DNA of 64,000 nt from Gemmatimonadales bacterium (GCA_035502185.1 DATJUT010000067.1:20873-84872), one strand, 5' to 3'. Positions 7,284-16,897 are shown, counted from the stretch's first letter. Notes: generated by a model not told the origin, from the sequence alone. Program-made: numbers and translations.

Positions 7284-10200
7284 GGCGTGCCCCACTGCCA
7301 GAACAGGTCGAAGCCGATCTGGTACGGCGCCGGGGGCCGGATCTGGAAGCCCACGGGACGGCACTCCTCGACGGTCGGCTCGATGCTCGCCTCCATGGTG
7401 AACCGCCCGGTCAGCCGGTGCTCCACGCTCGCCCCGAGCGCCTGCGAGGACAGTCCCCGCGCCACCTGGCACAGGCCCGCGTTCAACGTCAGGAACGTGC
7501 GCTCCCCGAGCTGCGTCCCCGCCTCGACGCGCGTGCTGCTGAAGATGTCCCCCACGGTGCCGCCGCCCGGGCGGATCGCAATGTAGTCGACCGGGATGCC
7601 CAGGTTGGTGACCAGCGTCTGCTCCAGCTCGCCCGACAGCGCGCCGGCCAGGCCCGCCATGGCGCCCTGGAAAATCGCCTGCTCGCTCGTGCCCGTCGCC
7701 GTCCCTCCGCCGGAGGCCAGGTCGAACGTCGGCCGCCCGAACAGCAGGTAGGAGACGATCTCGGTCTCCGAGAGCGGCGGCCGCTCGTCGCTCTCCAGCG
7801 AGAGCTTGGGCACGAGCAGCGTGCCGCCGATGACGGCACGCACCACCAGGTCGCCGCCGCTCACGGACCGCACCGTATGCTCGGCCGCGATGTCCAGCAC
7901 CGGGTTGAGGTCGGGCGTGCCGAAGAAGCGCACGGTGCCGCGCGTGACCCGGAACTCCTTCGCCGTCGGCCCCACCACCAGCCGGTAGGTGCCCCGCACC
8001 GCCCGCAGCGTGCCGTCCAACCGGTAGCGGCTGGTGCCCACCTCGACGTCCTTGGCCACCGTGAAGCTGCCCGCCAGCTGGATGTTCGCTTCGTGCGACC
8101 GCAGCCACACGTCGGGCCCCATCGCCACGGTGAGATCCCGGATCCTCAGACTGTCGAGCAGCACGTTCTGGACGCTCGGCCCCAGACCCGTCGCCTGGGC
8201 CAGGCTCGAGTCCACCACGGCGCGGAACTCCGGGTCGTCGAGATTGACGATCCGCTTCTCCACCAGGTCCGCGAAGGCGAGGAACCCGGCGTCCACCACC
8301 ACGCCCCCGGTGAGCGTCGCGCCCACCGCCGGCCCCGTCAGCCTGAGCTCGCCGGTGGCCGTCAACCCGGCGAAGTCGCGCTGGCTGAAGGCGCTGAACG
8401 AGCGGGCCTTGAGCGTGAGATCGAGCATCGGGTGCGTGAGCGCGGCGAAGCGCACGTCACCGCCGATGGCGAGCGTGCCCGCGCCGCCCCGCAGCCGCGC
8501 CTCCTCCACCAGCAGCCGGTCGCCGGACAGCGAGAGCCGCGCTTCGATGCCGCTGTAGCGCGCACCGAGCGCCGGAATGCTCACCGCCCCGCCGACGACG
8601 CGGGCGCTGCCCGTCAGGTCCGGCCGCTCCCAGGTGCCGTCGATCGAGACGTCCGCCACCAGCCGGCCGCTCACGCCGCGCACCAGGGGGGTCAGCGCGT
8701 CCAGGATCGCCAGGTCCACCGAGTCGGCGCGCACCGTGATCCGCAGCGAGTCGGGCAGCTGCCGCCGCGCCACCGATTCCAAGGCCAGGTCCAGCGGCAG
8801 CGACCCCGAGGCCGTCACCACGCGCCCGCCCGTGCCGCCCAGGCCGCCGCTGAAGACGAGCCGCCGGTCGGCGTAGCTCGCCGACCCGTCGAGGCGGGGC
8901 GCGTGGAATTCGCCGAACCGCCCGTCGGACACCGCCGCCGCCGCCTCGATGCGCGGGCTGGCCGCGGGACCCACCACGTGGACCCTGGCGTCCAGCAACC
9001 CGCCGATCCCCGTCGTGTCCAGCTCGGCGAGCGCATACAGGTCCCACAGCGGCACGCTGTCCGCCTCGAGCGACAGGTCGCCGGGGCGCGCCCGGGGCAG
9101 GCGTCCCGCGATGCGCACCAGCCCGCCGCTCTCGGCGCGCAGCTCCAGCGAGTCGATGGCCACGGCGTCGGCGGACGCCGTGATCGAGGTCGGCCGCGCC
9201 AGTCGCCACACCCGCTGCGGCAGCGCCAGTGTCCCGGCGCTGACGCGCGCCGCCCATCCGATCGAGTCGAGCGCCAGCGCCAGGTCCGCCTCGACCGAGG
9301 ACCCGAGGCCGAAGGCGGCGGCCGCGTGCAGCCGCAGCGAGTCGAGCGGCCCATCCGCCGAGATCGCGACCGCGTCGTAGCGCATGCCGTCCACGGCCAG
9401 CGTCTCGGCCGCCGCCCGCAACCCGAACGCCCAGCCGCGCTCCGTCCGCTCCAGCGAGCCCCTCACGCGCGCGGCCCTGGCCGACACCGGCCCCAGCGCG
9501 ACGCTGTCCAGCGACACGTCGCCCTGCGCAACCCACGCCGCCGTCGTCCCGACCAGCCGGCCGCTGACGCGGCCCGCGCCGCCCAGGCCGAAGGGCGTCG
9601 TATCCCCCGCGGCCTTCCGCGCCCACGAGACCAGCGGCCAGATCTTCTCGAGCGTATCGGCGTGGAACGCGACGCGGAGCTGCCCGGCGGAGCCCCCGGG
9701 GCGCCCGAGCGATCCCGACGCCACCAGGCCGACGTCCCGCTGCTCGGCGTAGGCGGTGTCGACCTCGAGCCCTTGGGCCGTCAACGTCAGCGCCGCGCCC
9801 GCCCGATCCAGGGGGATGCCCGCGACCTCGCTGCTGTCGAGCACGAGGGACAGCGTGCCCGTCACCGGCTCTCGACCGCTCGCCGATGGGAGCACGACGT
9901 CCGCGCGCCACGTGCCGTCGAGGCGCGACTCGGGTCCGCCCGGCAGCCGGCGCGCCAGGTCGATCCCCGCCAGCGAGCCCGATCCCCGGAAGTGCACGGC
10001 CGAGTCGCGCGCCGCGATCTCGCCGCTGGCCTGCACGGCGCCGCCCGGTCCCGCCAGTGCGGCCTCGAACGCGAGCGCCGTGACGGGGCCGGCGAGCCGA
10101 ACCCGCCCCGACACCGTGCCGGCGAGCGCGACGCCCGGGTACGACCGCGAGACGTCGTCCAGCGACACCGAGTCCGCCACCACGTCGGCGTCCACCCGCA

Positions 10201-11635
10201 GCGTGTCGGCGAGCCCGAGGCGCATCGTTCCGCGGAGCCGCGACGGGTCGCCGTGGCCGTCGTCGTGCGACAGCGTGCCGCCGAACGTCGCGGCTCGCCA
10301 CGGTCCGTCGAGGTCGCCGACCAGACCGAGCTGCCCCTTCAGCCCGACCGACGGCGCGAACCGCTCGATCGTCCCCAGGGCCAGGCTCGCGCTGGTCACC
10401 GCGAAGTGATGGAAGGTGAAGCCGTCGCGCCCCCCCAGCGCGACCAGGCCGGAGCCCGCCACGCGATTGACGGGGTGGCCGGCCACCCGCTCGTCCGTGA
10501 AGGCCAGGTCCGCCCCGACCGTCAGGCCGGTCAGCGGCCCCGAGGCCGTGAGGTGTCCGCTCACCACGCCCCCGACGGGGAGCTTGCCGAGCAGCGGCTC
10601 CAGCAGCCCCAGGTCGAGCGGCTTCGCGTCCACGCTGAGCTTGCCGAGCCGCACGGAGCCCGAGGGCGGCGCGACCAGGTCCACGGAGCCGCGCACGACG
10701 CTCCGCCCCGAGCGCAGGTCCGCGTCGGCGAAGCTCCACTCGCTCCCGTGCCTCAGCAGCCGGGCCCGCACGCGCACCCGGCCGCCGCCGGAGGCGGGCA
10801 GCCCCCCCGCCGCCCAGCGGAAATCCGCGAAGCTCGCGCGGCGGAGGTTGGCCGCGAGGTCCAGCTTGGGCCGGCCGGCCGCCACCGCCCGGCCCCATCG
10901 CACCACCCCCTGAGCCGTGCCGACCGTGCCCGGCAGCGCAAGGCGCGGGAGATCGAACCGCACCGAATCGCCTTCCACGGTGGCGCGCCCCTTGGCGTCG
11001 CGCACCAGGGCCGCCGGGTCGGAGATCGCGACCGCCAGGTGCCGGATGTCGATCAGGACCCCGGCCGTATCGGGGCTCGACGCACGCACCCGCGCCAGGT
11101 CCATCTGGATGCCGGTGAACTGCCGCACGCGCGTGCCACCGTCCCCGTTCCGCTCCCGCAGGACCAAGGACCCGTGCCTCAGCCTGACGTCCCGCAGGTC
11201 CACTACCGGGCGGCGGCCGGCCGGCCCCGACCGCGGGCCGAGCAGCCGGAACAGGTGCTCGATGTTGAGGTGCCCGTCGGCGCCCTCTTCGAGCGTCACC
11301 GCCGGCGCGTCGATCGCGACGTGCGTGAGGACGAACCGGCGCCGCACCAGGTCCGCCAGCGTGTAGCGGACCGTGAGGCGTGCCGCGCGGATCACCGGGC
11401 GGCCGTCCGGCGTCGCGAGCTCGATCTCGCGCGCATCCAGCTCCCGCCACAGCGGCCCGCCGAGCGATCCGATCCGCACCCGGCCGTCCACCGCGCGCTC
11501 GAGCGCGGCCACCACCAGCCGTCGCGCGACCGCGTGCCCGGGGGCCGACGCCAGGATCAGCGTCGCCGCCGCCAGGCCGAGCACGACCAGGCCCAGTGCC
11601 GCCACCCCGGCGAGGAACAGCACCCGGCGCGCCAC
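7280..11635 (-). CDS. tamB: Translocation/assembly module protein TamB (DUF490)
   Basis: A 1451-residue protein with one N-terminal membrane anchor (about residues 5-28), an AsmA-like start, a very long stretch of repeating beta-strand segments, and the conserved TamB C-terminal domain (roughly 1080-1451, including VTRGTVRFFGTPDLNP and the SETEIVSYLLFGRP segment). TamB-type proteins form a hydrophobic groove across the periplasm and move phospholipids to, or assist assembly of, the outer membrane with an Omp85 partner. The GTG start overlaps the stop of the upstream Omp85 gene (TAGTG, one base shared), and its own stop overlaps the lipid kinase start. This gene order is the classic TamA-TamB arrangement. 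Confidence 0.93.
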   Translation of the reverse strand: MARRVLFLAGVAALGLVVLGLAAATLILASAPGHAVARRLVVAALERAVDGRVRIGSLGGPLWRELDAREIELATPDGRPVIRAARLTVRYTLADLVRRRFVLTHVAIDAPAVTLEEGADGHLNIEHLFRLLGPRSGPAGRRPVVDLRDVRLRHGSLVLRERNGDGGTRVRQFTGIQMDLARVRASSPDTAGVLIDIRHLAVAISDPAALVRDAKGRATVEGDSVRFDLPRLALPGTVGTAQGVVRWGRAVAAGRPKLDLAANLRRASFADFRWAAGGLPASGGGRVRVRARLLRHGSEWSFADADLRSGRSVVRGSVDLVAPPSGSVRLGKLSVDAKPLDLGLLEPLLGKLPVGGVVSGHLTASGPLTGLTVGADLAFTDERVAGHPVNRVAGSGLVALGGRDGFTFHHFAVTSASLALGTIERFAPSVGLKGQLGLVGDLDGPWRAATFGGTLSHDDGHGDPSRLRGTMRLGLADTLRVDADVVADSVSLDDVSRSYPGVALAGTVSGRVRLAGPVTALAFEAALAGPGGAVQASGEIAARDSAVHFRGSGSLAGIDLARRLPGGPESRLDGTWRADVVLPSASGREPVTGTLSLVLDSSEVAGIPLDRAGAALTLTAQGLEVDTAYAEQRDVGLVASGSLGRPGGSAGQLRVAFHADTLEKIWPLVSWARKAAGDTTPFGLGGAGRVSGRLVGTTAAWVAQGDVSLDSVALGPVSARAARVRGSLERTERGWAFGLRAAAETLAVDGMRYDAVAISADGPLDSLRLHAAAAFGLGSSVEADLALALDSIGWAARVSAGTLALPQRVWRLARPTSITASADAVAIDSLELRAESGGLVRIAGRLPRARPGDLSLEADSVPLWDLYALAELDTTGIGGLLDARVHVVGPAASPRIEAAAAVSDGRFGEFHAPRLDGSASYADRRLVFSGGLGGTGGRVVTASGSLPLDLALESVARRQLPDSLRITVRADSVDLAILDALTPLVRGVSGRLVADVSIDGTWERPDLTGSARVVGGAVSIPALGARYSGIEARLSLSGDRLLVEEARLRGGAGTLAIGGDVRFAALTHPMLDLTLKARSFSAFSQRDFAGLTATGELRLTGPAVGATLTGGVVVDAGFLAFADLVEKRIVNLDDPEFRAVVDSSLAQATGLGPSVQNVLLDSLRIRDLTVAMGPDVWLRSHEANIQLAGSFTVAKDVEVGTSRYRLDGTLRAVRGTYRLVVGPTAKEFRVTRGTVRFFGTPDLNPVLDIAAEHTVRSVSGGDLVVRAVIGGTLLVPKLSLESDERPPLSETEIVSYLLFGRPTFDLASGGGTATGTSEQAIFQGAMAGLAGALSGELEQTLVTNLGIPVDYIAIRPGGGTVGDIFSSTRVEAGTQLGERTFLTLNAGLCQVARGLSSQALGASVEHRLTGRFTMEASIEPTVEECRPVGFQIRPPAPYQIGFDLFWQWGTP

Positions 11636-13761
11636 TAGTACGCCTCCCCCACGCTGAACTGGAACTGCAGGCGCTGGAAGAACGCCGTGCCGCGCGGGGG
11701 ACCGGGATAGTCCGGCTCCACCAGCCGCAGCTCCTGCGGTGCGCCGCTGGAGGTGCGGATGACCTCGTACAGCGGGCCCCGCTGGCGCGGGTAGTCGTTG
11801 TAGGCGACGTCCAGCCGCACCGGTCCGAGCGGCGTGCCCACCCGCAGGCCGACGCCCGGCGTCACCTTGAGCCCCGACGGGATCAACCCCGCCGAGGTCT
11901 GGTCCCACAGCTCACCCGCGTCCACGAAGGCCGCCAGCCGAAGCCGGCTCGGCCACACCGGCGAGGGCATGCGCAGCTCGAAGTTCGCGAGGCCGATCGC
12001 ATAGCTGCCGACCGGCGAGATCCTCAGGTTGACCGGCACGCTGGCACCGGTGACGGAGTCCACGAGCACCGTGTCCGCCACGTACACGAGCGGCCCCATC
12101 TCGTTGCGTCCGAACCCCCGGACCGACGCCGGCCCCCCGGCGTAGAAGCGCTCCTCCGGCGGCACGAAGCGGATGGACGTGTCCGCCACGAACGCGACCC
12201 CCGGCCGGATCACCCCGCCGCGCGCGCGCAGCGCCACGACCCAGCCGCGCTCCAGCTGCCAGTACCACGAGCCTTCCGCCACCGCCTTGTTGTAGGAGAT
12301 CAGCTGCTCCGACCCGACGAGCGGGGACGCGTGTGACAGCTCGAGCGAGAGCACCGAGCCGCCGCTCGGCTCGATCGGCGAGTTCGCGGTGTTCCGCTCG
12401 AGCGACACGGACAGCGCCGCCTGGCGATGCCGCTCCTTCAGCACGTCGATCGCCTGCTGCTCGCACCGGTCGAAGTACACGCAGTACACGGCGGTGTCGG
12501 CCGTGGTGCTGCCGTAGGTCAGGCGGTACGACACCGTCAGGAGCGAGGCGCGCCCCAGCCCGAACGACGCCGCGACCGAGCTGCCGATGCCGTTCCGCTC
12601 GAACGCCTTGTACTCCGACCGGCGCTCGGCGAAGTCGGTCTGGGTGAGCGTGCTGCGACGCCCGAACACGGCCGGCTGCGTGAAGGTCGCCGACGCGAGG
12701 TAGTTGATCCGCTCCGAGAACGGGTCCCCCGACAACGCCGAGCAGATCGAGTTGCTCAGCCCCCAGTCGGTGGGCGACCCCACGCCGAGCTTGGAGACCT
12801 TGCCCGCCAGATCCAGCCGCAGCCCGTTTCCCAGGAAGTTGCCGGTCGACAGCGTGGCCTGCGCGCGGACGCAGTCGATGGTCCCGTAGCCGACCCCCGC
12901 CCGCAGCCGCGAGCGCGGGCCCTCGTTCACCTGCACCTGCACCCGTACCAGCGAGTCGGCGCCCGCCACGACCGAGTCGGCCGCGATGCCGACGCTCACG
13001 TAGCGGAACAGGTCGGTCTGGTACAGGCTGCGCTGGGAATCGTACAGCGCGTCCTGGCTGAACCAGTCGCCGTCGCGCACGGCCAGGGAACGCTGGATGA
13101 TGCGGGCGCCCACCGCCTGGTTGCCGCCGATGACGATGTCGCCGACGCGCGCGCGTCGCCCGGGCACCGCCTGGTATTCGACGGACGCCGTCCGGGCCGC
13201 CCGGTCCACCGTGTAGTTGCGGAACACCGCGGCGAACGGGTACCCGCGGTTCTCCAGCGCCAGCGCCACGGTGTCCGCGGACGCGTCGAACTCGGCCCGG
13301 TCGAACGGCTTCCCCTCGGCCAGCGGCAGCCGCCCGCTCAGCCGGTGCGTGTCCATCACGCTATCCACGCCCCGCACCACGATCGAATCCACCAGCACCG
13401 GTGGCCCCTCGTCGATCCGGAAGACCACGTCCGCCGTGCGGGCCGTGCGGGTCACCGACGTGTCCACCCGGGCCTCGAAGAAGCCGTGCAGGCGGTACAG
13501 GATCTGGAGGCGCACCACGTCCCGGCGGAACTCCAGCTCGTCGAACAGCCGCCGCTGGCCGAGCCCGAGGTGCTTGAGGAGCGGCACGCGGTAGGTCCAG
13601 CTCGACGCGCTGGTGGCGATCGCCGCCTCGAGCGTGAGGATGTCGATCGCGTGGTTCCCGCGAAACCGCACCGACGTGACCGTGCGCTCGGGAGCCTGCG
13701 CCTGGGCCGCGAGGTCGCGGACACCGAGCACCGCGACGGCGATCACGAGCCACGGTCTCAC
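11635..13761 (-). CDS. Omp85-family outer membrane protein (TamA/BamA-like)
   Basis: The 708-residue product starts with a signal peptide (MRPWLVIAVAVLGVRDLAAQ), followed by three or four POTRA-type repeats (from VTSVRFRGNHAIDILTLEAA at about 27 to about 280), and a 16-strand barrel domain (about 290-708). The lid-loop motif VRGF occurs in ASVRGFGRNEMGP, and the chain ends in an aromatic-rich last strand (FQRLQFQFSVGEAY). Such proteins insert beta-barrels into the outer membrane or act with TamB. Coupling by overlapping stop/start to tamB favours a TamA role; BamA itself would normally sit elsewhere. A candidate promoter lies about 150 bases upstream. Confidence 0.9.
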   Translation of the reverse strand: MRPWLVIAVAVLGVRDLAAQAQAPERTVTSVRFRGNHAIDILTLEAAIATSASSWTYRVPLLKHLGLGQRRLFDELEFRRDVVRLQILYRLHGFFEARVDTSVTRTARTADVVFRIDEGPPVLVDSIVVRGVDSVMDTHRLSGRLPLAEGKPFDRAEFDASADTVALALENRGYPFAAVFRNYTVDRAARTASVEYQAVPGRRARVGDIVIGGNQAVGARIIQRSLAVRDGDWFSQDALYDSQRSLYQTDLFRYVSVGIAADSVVAGADSLVRVQVQVNEGPRSRLRAGVGYGTIDCVRAQATLSTGNFLGNGLRLDLAGKVSKLGVGSPTDWGLSNSICSALSGDPFSERINYLASATFTQPAVFGRRSTLTQTDFAERRSEYKAFERNGIGSSVAASFGLGRASLLTVSYRLTYGSTTADTAVYCVYFDRCEQQAIDVLKERHRQAALSVSLERNTANSPIEPSGGSVLSLELSHASPLVGSEQLISYNKAVAEGSWYWQLERGWVVALRARGGVIRPGVAFVADTSIRFVPPEERFYAGGPASVRGFGRNEMGPLVYVADTVLVDSVTGASVPVNLRISPVGSYAIGLANFELRMPSPVWPSRLRLAAFVDAGELWDQTSAGLIPSGLKVTPGVGLRVGTPLGPVRLDVAYNDYPRQRGPLYEVIRTSSGAPQELRLVEPDYPGPPRGTAFFQRLQFQFSVGEAY

Positions 13762-13888
13762 GCTGCCGGCGAGGGGCCGACGAGACGATCACGGACTGGC
13801 TGCCGCACCCGAGGCATGTGTGCGCGTGACGACCTTGGCTGGAGGGCGCGTGAACCGCGTGGCTAGACCGGCGCGAGCGAACTGTCGT

Positions 13889-13917
13889 ACTTTCGTACAC
13901 CTGCGGCATGATGTCAA
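13889..13917 (-). promoter_or_regulatory. Candidate promoter of the Omp85-tamB-lipid kinase operon
   Basis: On the minus strand a perfect TTGACA lies at 13917-13912. With a 17-base spacer the -10 would be GAAAGT (13894-13889), a 3/6 match. The -10 region sits inside the palindrome GTAC-N4-GTAC, which could be an operator. It would leave a leader of roughly 120 bases before the start at 13761. The -35 is convincing, the -10 is not. Confidence 0.35.
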
Positions 13918-13987
13918 CTGCTTGAGCAGAAATCACTTGTCCGCTCGTGCGGCCCGCGGGTGGCTGGCGATCGGGCTGCCGCCGCCG

Positions 13988-13993
13988 TAGCTT
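13988..13993 (+). promoter_or_regulatory. Candidate -10 element of the cobalamin adenosyltransferase gene
   Basis: TAGCTT is followed by six bases and the GTG start at 14000, identical in spacing to the element at 2761-2766. The expected -35 position (13965-13970) shows TGGCGA, a weak match. A leaderless message is implied. Confidence 0.4.
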
Positions 13994-13999
13994 GCGCGC

Positions 14000-14548
14000 G
14001 TGAAGATCTACACCAGGACGGGAGACGCGGGCGAGACCTCGCTCGCCGGCGGCACCCGCGTCCCCAAGGACGACGTGCGGGTCGCCGCCTACGGCGACGT
14101 GGACGAGGCCAACGCGGCCATCGGCGCCGCGCGCGCCACCCCGCCCGCCGAGCTCGCGGACCCGCTGCTGGCGCAGATCCAGCGCGACCTGTTCGCCATC
14201 GGCGGCGCCCTGGCCGCGCGCGACCCCGGCTCGCTCCGTCCCGAGCAGCGTGCCAAGCTCGCCGTGAGCGCCGAGCGGATCCGCGCCCTCGAGCAGGCCA
14301 TCGACGAGGCCGAGCGCGACCTCGCACCGCTCAAGCAGTTCGTGCTGCCGGCCGGCTCGCCGAAGGCGGCCGCCCTGCACCTCGCGCGCACGGTCTGCCG
14401 CCGCGCCGAGCGCTCGACCGTCCATCTGGCGCACGAGCAGCCCGTCGCTCCGGAAATCCTCGTCTACCTCAACCGTCTCTCGGATCTGCTGTTCGTGCTC
14501 GCACGCCAGGCCAACGCGCGCGCGGGCCGGCCCGACGTCACGTGGTGA
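14000..14548 (+). CDS. Cob(I)alamin adenosyltransferase, PduO type
   Basis: The 182-residue product starts with the hallmark MKIYTRTGDAGETSL segment (ATP-binding P-loop-like region TRTGDxGxTxL) and continues with D-V-R-V-A-A-Y-GDVDEANAAIG, the family's conserved trimer-interface helix, and ends with RRAERSTVHL and YLNRLSDLLFVLAR, also diagnostic. It transfers the adenosyl group of ATP to cob(I)alamin to make coenzyme B12. B12 is also used by MetH in this window, although that enzyme needs methylcobalamin. The gene precedes aroB with a GTGA overlap, so the two are translated from one message although their pathways are unrelated. Confidence 0.94.
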   Translation: MKIYTRTGDAGETSLAGGTRVPKDDVRVAAYGDVDEANAAIGAARATPPAELADPLLAQIQRDLFAIGGALAARDPGSLRPEQRAKLAVSAERIRALEQAIDEAERDLAPLKQFVLPAGSPKAAALHLARTVCRRAERSTVHLAHEQPVAPEILVYLNRLSDLLFVLARQANARAGRPDVTW

Positions 14549-15651
14549 CCGTCCGCATCCCGCTCACCGCGGACCAGGGGACGCCGTACGAGGTCGTCGT
14601 CGGTTGCGGCGTGTGGAGCCGCCTGCCCCGGCTGCTCGCCGAGCGATGCCCGGCCCACCTGTACGCGGTCGTCACCGACAGCCGGGTGGACACGCTGTAC
14701 GGCAAGCGGATCGCCGACCTCCTCGCGGCCGCCGGTCTCACGGCGCGCGCGTTCGTCTTCCCCGCCGGCGAGTGGAACAAGGTCCGCGAGACCTGGGCGG
14801 ACCTGTGCGACCGGATGGTGGCGGCGGGCGTCGGCCGGGATGCGGCGGTCGTGGCGCTCGGCGGCGGCGTGGTGGGAGACCTCGCCGGGTTCGTCGCCGC
14901 GACGCTGCACCGTGGCATCCCCTGGGTCCAGGTCCCTACCACCGTGCTGGCGATGATCGATGCGTCCATCGGCGGCAAGACCGGTGTGGACCTGCCGGCC
15001 GGCAAGAACCTCGTCGGCGCCTTCCACCAGCCGCGCCTGGTGCTGGCCGACGTCGAGTCGCTCGCCACGCTGCCGCGGAACCAGGTCGCCGCGGGCTGCG
15101 CCGAGGCGGTCAAGCACGGCGTCGTCGCCGACGCCGCCTACGCGGACGACCTCGGGCGCGCGGCCGCCGCGTGCCTCTCGCGCACCCTCGACACCCTGCA
15201 AGCGGTCATCGAGCGGAGCATCCGCATCAAGGGCGAGATCGTCGCTGCGGACGCCTCCGAGCGCGGGCGCCGCCAGGTGCTGAACTTCGGGCACACGGTG
15301 GGGCACGCCGTGGAGGCCACGAGCGGCTACGCGCTGCTCCACGGCGAGGCGGTCGCCATCGGCATGGCGGTCGAGGCTGCGCTCGCCGAGGCGGCCGGGA
15401 TCGCCTCGCCGGGAACCCGCGCGAGGGTGCTCGAGCTGCTCGGCCACTTCGACCTCCCCACCACGGTGCCGGAGACGGTCGCGTGCGACGACCTGCTCGA
15501 GGCCATGCGCGCGGACAAGAAAGTGCGCGCCGGCGCGCTGCGCTTCGCGCTCCCGGCCGCCATCGGCCGGATGGCGCACGGTGCGGACGGTGCCTGGACG
15601 GTGGAGATGAGCCCGGCGCAGGTTCGTGGCGCCCTCGAGGCCTGCCGCTAG
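14545..15651 (+). CDS. aroB: 3-dehydroquinate synthase
   Basis: This 368-residue enzyme converts DAHP to 3-dehydroquinate, the second step of the shikimate pathway. The NAD-binding GGGVVGDLAGF segment, the PTTVLAMIDASIGGKTGVD active-site region, the AGKNLVGAFHQP phosphate-binding segment and the zinc ligands in E-A-V-K-H-G and FGHTVGHA..HGEAVAIGM are all visible. The start is the GTG at 14545 that overlaps the preceding stop (GTGA); upstream in-frame sequence is adenosyltransferase coding region read in another frame. It is the only aromatic amino acid gene here. Length and motifs are complete, so it should be functional. Confidence 0.95.
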   Translation: MTVRIPLTADQGTPYEVVVGCGVWSRLPRLLAERCPAHLYAVVTDSRVDTLYGKRIADLLAAAGLTARAFVFPAGEWNKVRETWADLCDRMVAAGVGRDAAVVALGGGVVGDLAGFVAATLHRGIPWVQVPTTVLAMIDASIGGKTGVDLPAGKNLVGAFHQPRLVLADVESLATLPRNQVAAGCAEAVKHGVVADAAYADDLGRAAAACLSRTLDTLQAVIERSIRIKGEIVAADASERGRRQVLNFGHTVGHAVEATSGYALLHGEAVAIGMAVEAALAEAAGIASPGTRARVLELLGHFDLPTTVPETVACDDLLEAMRADKKVRAGALRFALPAAIGRMAHGADGAWTVEMSPAQVRGALEACR

Positions 15652-15697
15652 CGCCAGCATAGAAACATTTTCACGACATGATCAAGACAGTGCCGTT

Positions 15698-15726
15698 CTA
15701 ACACCTGCAGCCGCAGTGCGTTAGGA
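15698..15726. terminator. Imperfect hairpin downstream of aroB
   Basis: CTAAC at 15700 pairs with GTTAG near 15720, with an inner TGC/GCA pairing, in an AT-richer stretch after the aroB stop. There is no clear T-run, so it is a candidate terminator only. The rest of 15652-15830 shows no gene. Confidence 0.3.
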
Positions 15727-15830
15727 GGCGAGAGCCGGCATCAATCGATGTTTGACGATAGCATTGTGTGCACGCAGTGTCCCAACAGGCCCGAGAGTAA
15801 CAACTTAGTGATGTGGATAATAACTTTCGC

Positions 15831-15858
15831 TTGACGGATTGGCGGCGCTCCCTATTAT
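15831..15858 (+). promoter_or_regulatory. Promoter of the primary-type sigma factor gene
   Basis: TTGACG at 15831-15836 and TATTAT at 15853-15858 are separated by 16 bases, and GGG follows the -10. The Lrp-type regulator gene has a promoter with identical hexamers, spacer length and GGG (minus strand, 53107-53080). The surrounding 15660-15860 region is notably AT-richer than the rest of the window. The transcript would begin about 60 bases before the ATG. Confidence 0.7.
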
Positions 15859-15924
15859 GGGCCCCGCGACGCCACCCTGAAGCACGATTCGTCTCACTCC
15901 ATCGCGAACGCACAGGGGCCCCGC

Positions 15925-16818
15925 ATGCTGGAGCGTCACAACGGCAAGGCCAAGAGCTTCTTTCGTCAGAGCGCCTCGGGAGCCTTCGACCAGTACCTGC
16001 AGGACATCCAGAAGCTGCCGCTGATCGACGACCCGGCGGAGGAGCGCCGGCTGGCGCGTCTCGCGCGCCGGGGCGATCCGGCGGCGGCCGAGCGGCTCGT
16101 CACGGCGAACCTGCGCTTCGTCATCTCGTACGTGAAGAAGTACCAGGGGCACGGGCTCGATCTCTCGGAGCTGGTGGCGATCGGCAACGAGGGACTGCTC
16201 AAGGCCGTGCGGAAGTTCGATCCGGAGCAGGGCGTAAAGTTCATCTCGTACGCGGTGTGGTGGGTGCGCCAGGCCGTCCTCAAGGCGCTGGCCGAGCAGA
16301 CCCGCAGCGTGCGGATTCCCCTCAATCAGAACGCGCAGCTGATCAAGATGTCGCGGACCGAAATGGTGCTCGCCCAGGAGCTGGGGCGGGAGCCGACGGA
16401 CGGCGAGGTCGCGCGCGCCCTGGGCGACACGGTGGACAACGTGCGCACGGCCCGGCGGATGACCGCCGTGGAAGTGTCGCTCGACGCCCCGGTGGACCGG
16501 ACCGATCGGGATGCCGCGACCCTCGGCGAGCGGTTCGCCGGCGTCGAGGGCGGGGAGATCGAGGAGACGACCGACTCGAAGCTGATGCGCGGGTTCATCG
16601 ACCGCGTGTTCAAGAAGTACCTGACGCCGCGGGAGCGGAAGATCCTGTACCTCTACTACGGCCTGGAGCAGGGCTCCGAGGCGATGACGCTGGAGAAGAT
16701 CGGGGCGCTGATGGGCGTGACCCGGGAGCGGATCCGCCAGATCCGCGAGCGCGCGTTCGAGAAGCTCCGCGAGTGTCCGGACGGACAGGCGCTGATGCGG
16801 TTCTGGAGGGCGGCGTAG
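15925..16818 (+). CDS. RNA polymerase sigma factor, RpoD/SigA type without region 1.1
   Basis: The 297-residue protein has sigma-70 regions 1.2 (DQYLQDIQKLPLIDDPAEE), 2 (NLRFVISYVKKYQGHGLDLSE, then KFISYAVWWVRQAVLKAL for regions 2.3-2.4), 3 and 4 (LTPRERKILYLYYGL and the helix-turn-helix TLEKIGALMGVTRERIRQIR). The non-essential region 1.1 is absent, as in many group 1/2 sigma factors of FCB bacteria, which are close to 290 residues. It could be the main housekeeping sigma factor or a close paralogue. AGGGG at 15914-15918 is the ribosome binding site, and a good promoter lies upstream. A bidirectional terminator separates it from the next, convergent gene. Confidence 0.93.
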   Translation: MLERHNGKAKSFFRQSASGAFDQYLQDIQKLPLIDDPAEERRLARLARRGDPAAAERLVTANLRFVISYVKKYQGHGLDLSELVAIGNEGLLKAVRKFDPEQGVKFISYAVWWVRQAVLKALAEQTRSVRIPLNQNAQLIKMSRTEMVLAQELGREPTDGEVARALGDTVDNVRTARRMTAVEVSLDAPVDRTDRDAATLGERFAGVEGGEIEETTDSKLMRGFIDRVFKKYLTPRERKILYLYYGLEQGSEAMTLEKIGALMGVTRERIRQIRERAFEKLRECPDGQALMRFWRAA

Positions 16819-16867
16819 CCGGGGAGGCGGGGGAAGGCATCCCAAGGCGGGGAGACGGCAGTGACAC

Positions 16868-16897
16868 GAAGGGCGCGCCCGGTTCGGCGCGCCCTTC
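16868..16897. terminator. Bidirectional hairpin terminator
   Basis: A perfect 12-base inverted repeat (16868-16879 with 16886-16897, six-base loop) lies between the convergent sigma factor gene and the exported propeller-like protein gene. The T-run is weak on both sides. Position and stem strength support termination of both units. Confidence 0.7.

Noticed and set aside
7418-11638. A 1406-codon open frame on the plus strand opposite tamB
   Set aside because: It is an antisense frame kept open by GC-rich codon usage; its composition (His/Arg/Gln-rich) shows no domain, and tamB is clearly real.
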